Assembly: GCA_023416055.1 (NCBI GenBank)
Contig: JAEZIH010000112.1
Coordinates: 1 to 5,843, forward strand
Source: Pseudomonadota bacterium
GTDB taxonomy: Bacteria; Pseudomonadota; Alphaproteobacteria; Caulobacterales; Caulobacteraceae
Direction of reading: 5' to 3'
DNA length: 5,843 nucleotides
Both the position numbers and the translations under genes were made by a program. Below the pieces are notes generated by a model. The model made no database searches. It worked only from the letters and a program-made list of their open reading frames with translations, and was not told the DNA's origin. This document shows positions 1 through 5,843 of the stretch, piece by piece (position 1 is the stretch's first letter; every line of letters starts with the position of its first letter).

Positions 1-1563
1 GACGAAGGCCGCCCGGCCCAAGCGCGCGCGGCGGCCGTCGATCAGTCCCTCGACGCCGACGCCGGCGTGTTCGGCCACCTCCTGCGCCACCGGCCCGTCG
101 CCCGCGGCCCGGGCGATGGCCCGCGCCAGCGGATGGCGCGAGGCCCGCGCCAGCGGCGCGACCAGGGCGACCAGCTCCGGCTCGGCGCCGATCAGGGCCG
201 GGCGACCCTCGGTCAGCACCCCGGTCTTGTCGAAGACCACGTGGTCGACCTCGGCCAGACGCTCCAGCGCCGCCCCCGACTTGACCAGCACCCCGCGCCG
301 GAACAGCCGCGCGGAGGCCACCACCTGCACCGCCGGCACCGCCAGGCCCAGGGCGCAGGGACAGGTCACGATCAGCACCGCCACCGCCCGGATCAGCGCC
401 TCGCGCGGGTCCAGCCCCAGCCCCCAGCCGCCGACGAAGGTCAGGGCCGCGGCCGTATGCACCACCGGCACGTAGAGGGCCGCCGCCTTGTCGGCGAGGC
501 GGACATAGCGCGAGCGCGACTGCGCCCCCGCCTCGACCAGCCGGGCGATGGCCGACAGGGTCGAGTCCTCGGACCGCGCCGCGGCCTTCAGGGTCAGCAG
601 GCCGCTGGTGTTGACCGCCCCGGCCTGGCACAGGCCTCCGGGCCCAATCGCCTCGGGCGCGCTCTCGCCGGTCAGCAGGCTGTTGTCCAGCAGGGCCTCG
701 CCCGCCTCGACCACGCCGTCGACCGGGATGCGTTCGCCGGGCCGCACGCGCAGCACGTCGCCCGGACGCACGTCGGTCAGCGGGATGGCGCGCTCGCGCC
801 CCTCGCGGTCGACCAGGGTGGCCGTCGGCGCCTGCATGGCCAGCAGGTCGCCCGCCGCCCCGCGCGCCCTGGCCCTCAGCACATGGTCCAGCCAGCGCCC
901 GATCAACAGCAGGAACAGCAGCGACACGGCGGCGTCGAAATAGGCGTCCTCGCCGTTCAGCAGGGTCTCGGAGAAGCTGATGATCAACGTCAGGATCACG
1001 CCGATCGAGATCGGCACGTCCATATTGGCCCGCCCGGCCTTCAGCGAGCGCCACGCCGACTCGAAGAACGGCATCCCGGCGTAGAGGGCGCAGGGCGCCC
1101 CGACGATCCCCGACAGCCACATCATCAGGGTGCGCGTGGCAGGGCCCAGCTCCTGGTCGAACAGGCCGGCCCACAGCGGCACCGAGAACATCATGGCGTT
1201 CATCGAGCCGAAGCCGGCCACCGCCAGGGCGATGATCAGCCGACGCCCCTCGCGGTCCTTCTGGGCCCTGGCCGCCTTCGGTTCGAACAGGGTGGCCTCG
1301 TAACCCAGTCCCTCGACCGCCGCGATCACCGCCCCGGGGTCGCCGCCGCCGTCGGCGAAGCCGACCGCCAGCTTGCCCTGCGACAGGTTCAGCCTCGCCG
1401 AGGCGACGCCCGGCAGGGCCATGACCGCCCGCTCGATCTTGGCTATGCAGCCGGCGCAGTTGGCCCCTCGGACCAGCAGGTCGACGCCGGCCCGCCCGGC
1501 CGCGTCGCGGCGCACGAAGGCGCCCATGTCCGGCGCCGCGGCGGCGTCCCAGGTCACGGCCAT
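1..1563 (-). CDS. ccoI: P1B-type copper-transporting ATPase CcoI (FixI family), N-terminal 521 residues
   Basis: Heavy-metal P-type ATPase of the FixI/CopA2 group, which moves Cu(I) across the inner membrane for cbb3 assembly. The frame runs open from 1563 to the window edge. Seen in order: an N-terminal metal-binding (HMA) domain with GANCAGC (C36, C39); four hydrophobic spans (about 109-131, 145-167, 181-201, 208-229); the actuator-domain motif TGES (298-301); two more spans (363-382, 389-410), the second with the metal-translocating CPC (401-403); the phosphorylation site DKTGV (D445); SRHP (475-478), the SxHP nucleotide-binding motif of P1B pumps; and GVGVEG (501-506). The GDGxND hinge and last two helices are beyond the window. 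The phosphorylation motif reads DKTGV where the family signature is DKTGT. The ATG at 1563 overlaps ccoH by 10 bases and has CGGAGG five bases upstream; M13 (codon at 1525-1527) lacks such a site. Confidence 0.97.
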   Translation of the reverse strand, partial: MAVTWDAAAAPDMGAFVRRDAAGRAGVDLLVRGANCAGCIAKIERAVMALPGVASARLNLSQGKLAVGFADGGGDPGAVIAAVEGLGYEATLFEPKAARAQKDREGRRLIIALAVAGFGSMNAMMFSVPLWAGLFDQELGPATRTLMMWLSGIVGAPCALYAGMPFFESAWRSLKAGRANMDVPISIGVILTLIISFSETLLNGEDAYFDAAVSLLFLLLIGRWLDHVLRARARGAAGDLLAMQAPTATLVDREGRERAIPLTDVRPGDVLRVRPGERIPVDGVVEAGEALLDNSLLTGESAPEAIGPGGLCQAGAVNTSGLLTLKAAARSEDSTLSAIARLVEAGAQSRSRYVRLADKAAALYVPVVHTAAALTFVGGWGLGLDPREALIRAVAVLIVTCPCALGLAVPAVQVVASARLFRRGVLVKSGAALERLAEVDHVVFDKTGVLTEGRPALIGAEPELVALVAPLARASRHPLARAIARAAGDGPVAQEVAEHAGVGVEGLIDGRRARLGRAAFV

Positions 1564-2018
1564 GTCAGCCTCCGGCTCGCGGAGAAGGCGCGCCCGGCGG
1601 CGTCGCGCGCCGTGATCGCCGCGTCCCATGTGCCGGCCAGTTCGATCCGGCCGACGTACAGGCCGGGCTCGGTCTCGCTGAGGGGCGCCTGCGTCCGGCC
1701 GTGTTCGGTGGCCGGGCGCTGCAGGTCGGCGACCACGGTCAGACCCGCCAGCGGCTGCCCTTCGGCGTCGCGCATCCACACGGCCAGTCCCTGCGGCGTC
1801 GCCTCCGCCGCCGCCCGCCAGCCCAGCTCGGCCTGCCGCCGCTGGCGCTGCAGTTCGGCGTTGTACAGCAGGCCGGCCTCGTAGGGCTTGTTGGCCACCT
1901 GCCCCGGATGGGTGCGGTACGCCAGCGTCAGGAAGGCGGCGTCCACGGCGATGATGAGGCCGAAGAAGGCCGTGACCCCCAGGCCGACGTGCCAGCCCTT
2001 GACGGTGTATCCGCTCAT
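1554..2018 (-). CDS. ccoH: cbb3 oxidase assembly protein CcoH (FixH family)
   Basis: Single-span membrane protein needed for cbb3 assembly; in Rhodobacter work CcoH stays associated with the oxidase. The 154-residue protein starts MSGYTVKGWHVG, has one transmembrane helix near the N-terminus (about residues 10-33), and contains the FixH hallmark NKPYEAGLLYN (43-53), followed by a periplasmic beta-rich domain ending RRLTWP. Length is typical. The ATG at 2018 overlaps the ccoG TGA (ATGA) and has GGAGAG five bases upstream, which chooses it over the much longer open frame extending into ccoG. The stop lies 10 bases inside ccoI. Family identity is clear from the motif and gene order; the molecular role is less settled than for its neighbours. 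Confidence 0.95.
   Translation of the reverse strand: MSGYTVKGWHVGLGVTAFFGLIIAVDAAFLTLAYRTHPGQVANKPYEAGLLYNAELQRQRRQAELGWRAAAEATPQGLAVWMRDAEGQPLAGLTVVADLQRPATEHGRTQAPLSETEPGLYVGRIELAGTWDAAITARDAAGRAFSASRRLTWP
1569..1574 (-). promoter_or_regulatory. Shine-Dalgarno site of ccoI
   Basis: Minus-strand CGGAGG, five bases before the ATG at 1563, inside the 3' end of ccoH. It is the strongest ribosome binding site in the window and supports this start over the in-frame ATG twelve codons later. Confidence 0.75.
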
Positions 2019-3514
2019 CTGCGCTCTCCGAAGGCGAAGGCGGTCGCCACCACCTGCCGCTCCTCCCCGGCCCGGACCTCGAAGGCCGCGTCCTGCTGGC
2101 CCTCGCCGACCTGCTCGTAGGGAACGGTGACGAAGACCCGGACCGGGGTGACGCGGTTGGGCTCGACCTCGAAACTCAGCGGCTCGCCGGCCGGCTTGCC
2201 GGGGCTGTGCAGCCGCGCGCCCTCGACGCCGCTGAAGTCCACCGCCACCCGCGCGGGCTCGAAGCCCCGGTTGGCGATCTTCAGGGTGTAGCCGTTGCGC
2301 ACGGAGCCGTCGCTCAGCTGCACCATGGCGGGGTTGCGGTCGCGCAGGGCGTGGACGTCCAGCTCCTTGCGCCCCATGAAGCCCCACACCATCAGGCCCG
2401 ACACCAGCGCCAAGGCGACGGCGTAATAGGCGGTGCGCGGCCGGATCAGCCGGTGCTTCGGCGTCTCGCCCCGCGCGCGGGCCGCCACGGCCGCGTCGGT
2501 GTCATAGGCGATCAGCCCCTCGGGCCGGTCGACCTTGACCATGATGTCGTCGCAGGCGTCGATGCACAGGCCGCAGTTGATGCACTCCAGCTGCGGGCCG
2601 TTGCGGATGTCGATGCCCATCGGGCAGGCGACCACGCAGGCGCGGCAGTCGATGCAGTCGCCGCGGCCCTCCCAGCTCTCCGACTTCTTGTGCGCCCCGC
2701 GCGGCTCGCCGCGGTCGTAGCGGTAGGTCACCTGGAACGACTGGTCGTCCAGCATGGCCCCCTGGATGCGCGGCCATGGGCACATGTAGGTGCACACCTG
2801 CTCGCGCATGTGGCCGGCGAACAGATAGGTCGTTCCGGTCAGCAGCAGGCACGAGACATAGGCGGTCATCGGCGCGGCGCCGACCCAGAAGGTGCGGATC
2901 AGGGTCGGCGCGTCATGGAAGTAGAAGATCCACGCCCCGCCGGTGCCGAAGGCGATGCCGATCCACACCAGGTGCTTGCCGGTCTTGCGCCACGCCTTGT
3001 TGAACGACATCGGCGCCGCGTCCAGGCGCATGCGCGCGTTGCGGTCGCCCTCGAACATCCGCTCGACGTAGATGTAGAGGTCGGTCCACACCGTCTGCGG
3101 GCAAGCGTAGCCGCACCACAGCCGCCCGAACAGCGCCGTGGTCAGGAACAGCGCCAGGGCCGCGATGACCAGCAGGCCGGTGATGAAATACACCTCCTGC
3201 GGCCACAGCTGGATGTCGAAGAAGTAGAACCGCCCGCCGTCGAAATCGACCAGCACGGCCTGGTCCGGCAGGGCGCCGGGGCGCTCCCAGCGGATCCACG
3301 GGGTGACGTAGTAGATCCCCAGCATCACGACCAGCAGCGCCCACTTCAGCCAGCGCCACGGGCCGTGCACCAGCTTGGGATAGATCGGGACGCGCTTCTT
3401 GTAGAGGCCGCCGGCCCTCTGTTTGGCGCGCTGCCGCTCGGCCGCCGACACCGGGCCGCCGCTCTCGCGAACGGCGCCCGGACGGCCCCGGCTGTGGTCG
3501 ATGATCAGGGTCAT
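2015..3514 (-). CDS. ccoG: Cytochrome c oxidase accessory protein CcoG (FixG/RdxA family)
   Basis: Membrane ferredoxin-like protein for cbb3 maturation; characterised CcoG proteins reduce Cu(II) to Cu(I) for copper delivery to the oxidase. With the ATG at 3514 it is 499 residues. Five hydrophobic spans are seen (about 53-73, 108-130, 181-199, 210-233, 361-380). Cysteine motifs in order are CGYACP (134-139), CTYMCP (241-246), and two four-cysteine clusters typical of [4Fe-4S] binding: C287/C290/C293/C297 (CIDCRACVVACP) and C311/C314/C317/C321 (CINCGLCIDAC). After the last span comes a periplasmic beta-rich domain of about 110 residues, the IgD-like FixG C-terminal domain. The frame is open 57 codons further upstream inside ccoP, but MTLIIDHS fits the family start and makes an ATGA overlap with the ccoP stop. 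No good Shine-Dalgarno site is close, so coupling is inferred. Confidence 0.97.
   Translation of the reverse strand: MTLIIDHSRGRPGAVRESGGPVSAAERQRAKQRAGGLYKKRVPIYPKLVHGPWRWLKWALLVVMLGIYYVTPWIRWERPGALPDQAVLVDFDGGRFYFFDIQLWPQEVYFITGLLVIAALALFLTTALFGRLWCGYACPQTVWTDLYIYVERMFEGDRNARMRLDAAPMSFNKAWRKTGKHLVWIGIAFGTGGAWIFYFHDAPTLIRTFWVGAAPMTAYVSCLLLTGTTYLFAGHMREQVCTYMCPWPRIQGAMLDDQSFQVTYRYDRGEPRGAHKKSESWEGRGDCIDCRACVVACPMGIDIRNGPQLECINCGLCIDACDDIMVKVDRPEGLIAYDTDAAVAARARGETPKHRLIRPRTAYYAVALALVSGLMVWGFMGRKELDVHALRDRNPAMVQLSDGSVRNGYTLKIANRGFEPARVAVDFSGVEGARLHSPGKPAGEPLSFEVEPNRVTPVRVFVTVPYEQVGEGQQDAAFEVRAGEERQVVATAFAFGERR
2024..2029 (-). promoter_or_regulatory. Shine-Dalgarno site of ccoH
   Basis: Minus-strand GGAGAG, five bases before the ATG at 2018 and within the last codons of ccoG. 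It fixes the ccoH start inside a frame that is open well upstream. Confidence 0.65.
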
Positions 3515-4404
3515 GGCGCGGCCGCCGCGGTCCCCTCTTCGCCCCCACCGGCGTTGGCGTGGATGTAGACGGCCAGGGCCTTGATCACGCCCGGCGAGAA
3601 GCGGCTCTCCCACGCCGGCATCACCCCGTTGCGGCCGTTGTGGATCTGGCCCGAGATCGACGCCCGGTCCGAGCCGTACAGCCACTCGCGGTCGGTCAGG
3701 TTGGGCGCGCCCATCTCCTGCATGCCGGTCCCGTTCGGGGCGTGGCAGGCGGCGCAGTTGTCGGCGTACAGCTGGGCCGCGCGGCTCACCGCCGCGGCGT
3801 TCGCCTCGCGGCCGGACAGGGCCACGACATACTCCGTCAGATCCGAGACCTGGCGCGCGTCCAGCATGCGGTCGCGGCCGAAGGCGGGCATCATCGAGGT
3901 GCGGGTCTGCTCATGGCCGGAGCGGACGCCGACGCGGATGGTGTGCTCGATCTCCTGCAGGCTACCGCCCCACAGCCAGACGTCGTCACGCAGGTTGGGA
4001 TAGCCCCTGGCCCCCGCCCCGCCGACGCCGTGGCAGCTGGCGCAGTTGTCGCCGAACACCGACTGGCCCACCGCGAGCGCGTGCGCCTGCAGGTCGGGGT
4101 CGCGCTCGATCTCCTCCAGCGAGGCGTTCACCAGCCGCGCCTCGCGCTCGCCGCGCAGGGCCTGGAGATCGCGCAGGTCGGCGGCCACGTCGGCCCGGTC
4201 CGACTGACCCAGCACGCCGCGGGTGTAGCCGCTGATCCCCGGCCAGGCCGGCATCAGCACCCAGTAGACGATCGAGAAGGCGATGGTCGCGTACCAGACC
4301 CACAGCCACCAGCGCGGCAGCGGATTGTCCAGCTCGCGGATGCCGTCCCATTCATGCCCGGTCGTGTCGACGCCGGTGTGTTCGTCGCGCACGGGTTCAG
4401 ACAT
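3511..4404 (-). CDS. ccoP: cbb3-type cytochrome c oxidase subunit III (CcoP), di-heme cytochrome c
   Basis: Membrane-anchored diheme cytochrome c, the likely electron entry point of the cbb3 oxidase. The 297-residue protein opens with the family N-terminus (TTGHEWDGIRELDNPLPRWW, residues 14-33), followed by one transmembrane helix (about 32-51) and YWVLMPAWP. Two heme c sites are present: CASCH (121-125) and CAACH (217-221). Probable distal methionine ligands lie in MMPAFG (about 171-172) and VMPAW (262). Each cytochrome domain also keeps its PNL motif (136-138, 234-236). Length and layout are normal. The ATG at 4404 lies 8 bases inside ccoQ with a modest GAGAG site five bases upstream (4410-4414). 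Its TGA overlaps the ccoG ATG. The glycine/alanine-rich tail after residue 285 looks dispensable. Confidence 0.98.
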   Translation of the reverse strand: MSEPVRDEHTGVDTTGHEWDGIRELDNPLPRWWLWVWYATIAFSIVYWVLMPAWPGISGYTRGVLGQSDRADVAADLRDLQALRGEREARLVNASLEEIERDPDLQAHALAVGQSVFGDNCASCHGVGGAGARGYPNLRDDVWLWGGSLQEIEHTIRVGVRSGHEQTRTSMMPAFGRDRMLDARQVSDLTEYVVALSGREANAAAVSRAAQLYADNCAACHAPNGTGMQEMGAPNLTDREWLYGSDRASISGQIHNGRNGVMPAWESRFSPGVIKALAVYIHANAGGGEEGTAAAAP

Positions 4405-4570
4405 CGTCGCTCTCGTCCTTTTCGAGGGGCAGTCGGGCGAGGCGGCGATAGGCCTCGCGGTGACGGGGCAGCAGGGCCCACACCACCCCGGCGACGAACA
4501 TCACGCCGAAGTAGAGCGTCCCGCCCTGTTGGGCGAAGCGGGCCACGGTTTCGTAGTCGAGGCCGCTCAT
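4397..4570 (-). CDS. ccoQ: cbb3-type cytochrome c oxidase subunit IV (CcoQ)
   Basis: Small 57-residue membrane subunit that, in studied bacteria, stabilises the cbb3 complex (notably CcoP association) and is not catalytic. It begins [14 protein letters not shown], has one hydrophobic span (about residues 18-35, [17 protein letters not shown]), then a basic stretch ([12 protein letters not shown]) and an acidic end (EKDESDDV). This is the usual CcoQ/FixQ plan: short N-terminus, one helix, charged cytoplasmic tail. The start at 4570 forms an ATGA overlap with the ccoO stop and has GGAGAA six bases upstream. The end overlaps the ccoP start by 8 bases. The call rests on size, topology and position between ccoO and ccoP, because CcoQ sequences are poorly conserved. 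The same frame is open far upstream, but that part only shadows ccoO. Confidence 0.93.
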   Translation of the reverse strand: MSGLDYETVARFAQQGGTLYFGVMFVAGVVWALLPRHREAYRRLARLPLEKDESDDV

Positions 4571-5304
4571 CGCAGGTTCTCCGGGTCTTTCGCCTGGTAG
4601 GTGCGGAAGTCGACCATGGTGCCCAGCACCTGGAGATAGGCGACCAGGGCGTCCATCTTGGGCAGCCGCGACGGGTCGCCGTCGAAGTCGCCCTGGTTGA
4701 CGTTGGCGCCGTAGCGCTGGCGCAGCTCCGAGGTCCGGCTGGCGTAGGGATCCACCTGGGCACGCAGGTCGGCCTCGGCGTTCTCGATCATCTCCGGCGT
4801 ATAGGGCACGCCCACCGCCGCCAGGGCGCGGAGCTGGCTCTGCACCGCGTGCGCGTCCAGGTCCTGGTCGGCCAGGAAGCGGTACGGCGGCATGTTGGAC
4901 TCCGGCACCACCGCGCGCGGGTCCTTCAGGTGCTCGACGTGCCAGACGTTCGAATACTTGCCGCCGACGCGCGCCAGGTCCGGCCCGGTGCGCTTCGACC
5001 CCCACTGGAACGGGTGGTCGTACATGCTCTCGGCCGCCAGGCTGTAGTGGCCGTAGCGTTCGACCTCGTCGCGCAGCGGACGGATCATCTGCGAGTGGCA
5101 ACTGTAGCAGCCCTCGGAGACGTAGATGTCCCGGCCGGCCTGCTCCAGCGGCGTGTAGGGGCGCACCCCCTCGACCTTCTCGATGGTGCTCTCCACCCAG
5201 AACAGCGGGGCGATCTCGATCAGGCCGCCGATGGAGACGGTGATCACGATCCCGATGATCAGCCACAGGGAGTGGCGCTCGAATTTCGCGTGTCGCTTCC
5301 ACAT
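4567..5304 (-). CDS. ccoO: cbb3-type cytochrome c oxidase subunit II (CcoO), mono-heme cytochrome c
   Basis: Membrane-anchored monoheme cytochrome c of the cbb3 oxidase, which relays electrons to the CcoN hemes on the periplasmic side. The 245-residue protein has an uncleaved N-terminal anchor (about residues 13-36), then the single heme c site CYSCH (residues 66-70) followed by SQMIRPL, a typical CcoO stretch. M138 in SNMPPY is the likely distal heme ligand. The family block [18 protein letters not shown] (101-118) is intact. Length is usual for the family. The ATG at 5304 begins [12 protein letters not shown], the expected N-terminus, and follows the ccoN stop by 6 bases; the Shine-Dalgarno match (GGCGGAA inside the end of ccoN) is weak and distant, so coupling to ccoN translation is inferred. 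Its TGA overlaps the ccoQ ATG in an ATGA. Confidence 0.98.
   Translation of the reverse strand: MWKRHAKFERHSLWLIIGIVITVSIGGLIEIAPLFWVESTIEKVEGVRPYTPLEQAGRDIYVSEGCYSCHSQMIRPLRDEVERYGHYSLAAESMYDHPFQWGSKRTGPDLARVGGKYSNVWHVEHLKDPRAVVPESNMPPYRFLADQDLDAHAVQSQLRALAAVGVPYTPEMIENAEADLRAQVDPYASRTSELRQRYGANVNQGDFDGDPSRLPKMDALVAYLQVLGTMVDFRTYQAKDPENLR
4577..4582 (-). promoter_or_regulatory. Shine-Dalgarno site of ccoQ
   Basis: Minus-strand GGAGAA, six bases before the ccoQ ATG at 4570 and inside the 3' end of ccoO. It supports this internal ATG as the true start within a much longer open frame. Confidence 0.6.
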
Positions 5305-5310
5305 GGTCGA

Positions 5311-5843
5311 CTATTCCGCCGGCAGGAGTTGAGGTTCGATCGTCGAGGTCGGGGCGGACTTCGCGTCGCCCCCCGGCATGCGGATCGTCTTCCAGACGTT
5401 CCAGGCCATGATCCCGGCGCCGGCGAAGAACATCGCGCCGCCCAGCACCCGGATGACGTTCTGGATGTGCTTGGCCGAGACCGTCTCGATGAAGTTGTTG
5501 GCCAGGAAGCCGTCGGGCGTGTACTCACGCCACATCAGGCCTTCCATGACGCCGGAGACCCACATCGAGCTGATGTAGAGGACGATGCCGGTGGTCGCGA
5601 TCCAGAAGTGCCACTCGATGGCGGCCTTCGAATACATGGCCGGCTTCTTCCACAGCCACGGCACCAGGCAGTAGATCGCGCCGAAGGTGATCAGCCCGTT
5701 CCAGCCCAGGGCGCCGGAGTGCACGTGGCCGACCGTCCAGTCGGTGTAGTGCGACAGGGCGTTGACCGTCCGGATCGACATCAGCGGCCCTTCGAAGGTC
5801 GCCATGCCGTAGAAGGCCAGGGCCACGACCATCATCCGGATCA
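5311..5843 (-). CDS. ccoN: cbb3-type cytochrome c oxidase subunit I (CcoN), C-terminal part
   Basis: Catalytic heme-copper subunit of the cbb3 oxidase, an integral membrane protein that reduces O2 to water and pumps protons. Only the last 176 residues and the stop lie in the window; the frame stays open through position 5843, so the start is outside. Near the front of the fragment is [12 protein letters not shown]: the two histidines (codons 5725-5727 and 5719-5721) correspond by family knowledge to the axial ligands of the high-spin heme b3 and low-spin heme b. Four hydrophobic segments are visible (fragment residues about 3-21, 39-64, 77-102, 127-150), with [11 protein letters not shown] in the third and a polar tail ending LLPAE. 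The CuB histidines and the cross-linked tyrosine lie upstream and cannot be checked. It precedes ccoO by 6 bases. Identification is secure from the motifs and from the downstream ccoOQP. Confidence 0.97.
   Translation of the reverse strand, partial: IRMMVVALAFYGMATFEGPLMSIRTVNALSHYTDWTVGHVHSGALGWNGLITFGAIYCLVPWLWKKPAMYSKAAIEWHFWIATTGIVLYISSMWVSGVMEGLMWREYTPDGFLANNFIETVSAKHIQNVIRVLGGAMFFAGAGIMAWNVWKTIRMPGGDAKSAPTSTIEPQLLPAE

Noticed and set aside
67..1884. A 605-codon open frame on the plus strand across ccoI and ccoH
   Set aside because: It lies antisense to ccoI (with CPC, TGES and DKTG motifs) and ccoH. Its product is a low-complexity run of R, G, Q, H, P and A with no recognisable domain. 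Long antisense frames are expected opposite genes with G/C at nearly every third position.
2207..3568. A 453-codon open frame on the plus strand opposite ccoG
   Set aside because: It is a compositional shadow of ccoG, rich in H, Q, R and A, with no motif and no convincing ribosome binding site.
3579..3590. TTGATC as a half-match to an FNR/FixK box (TTGAT-N4-ATCAA)
   Set aside because: There is no matching ATCAA half-site at the right spacing, and it lies inside ccoP. The expected FNR/FixK site would be upstream of ccoN, outside the window.
3515..3685. A 57-codon N-terminal extension of ccoG
   Set aside because: The extension lies in the ccoP coding region and is a G/R/P-rich shadow. The ATG at 3514 gives a family-like N-terminus and an ATGA junction.
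4254..5302. Additional long minus-strand open frames overlapping ccoO and ccoP
   Set aside because: They are out of frame with the heme-binding cytochrome genes and give arginine/proline-rich products. One contains ccoQ at its end, and only that last 57-residue part is real.
5305..5310. A possible terminator or promoter between ccoN and ccoO
   Set aside because: The gap is only six bases, too short for either, and no hairpin with a T-run is seen.

Overview
The window is a single run of tightly packed minus-strand genes for a cbb3-type (C-family) cytochrome c oxidase and its maturation factors. Read along the minus strand from 5843 to 1, the order is ccoN (3' part only), ccoO, ccoQ, ccoP, ccoG, ccoH and ccoI (N-terminal 521 codons only). 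The only non-coding DNA between genes is 6 bases between ccoN and ccoO; every other junction overlaps by 4 to 10 bases. There is no room for an internal promoter or terminator outside coding sequence, and I see no RNA gene, mobile element, repeat array or CRISPR.

The very high GC content, the near-total use of G or C at third codon positions in the minus-strand frames, and the ccoNOQP-ccoGHI (fixNOQP-fixGHI) layout point to an alphaproteobacterium. The protein sequences feel most like Caulobacterales (Caulobacter/Brevundimonas type), but this is an impression and not a tested placement.

How the genes work together: CcoN is the membrane catalytic subunit (hemes b and b3 plus CuB). CcoO (one heme c) and CcoP (two hemes c) pass electrons from soluble or membrane cytochrome c to CcoN. 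CcoQ is a small membrane subunit that stabilises the complex. CcoG is a membrane iron-sulfur protein linked to copper handling for CuB, CcoH is a single-span assembly factor that associates with the oxidase, and CcoI is a P1B-type copper-transporting ATPase needed to supply the oxidase with copper. The product is a high-oxygen-affinity terminal oxidase for microaerobic respiration. The promoter and any FNR/FixK site would lie upstream of ccoN, outside the window; ccoS, if present, would follow ccoI beyond position 1.

This is a well-described system and I found no unknown one. The points worth a second look are a non-consensus DKTGV phosphorylation motif and a GANCAGC metal-binding motif in CcoI, and the fusion of structural and assembly genes into one overlapping series.
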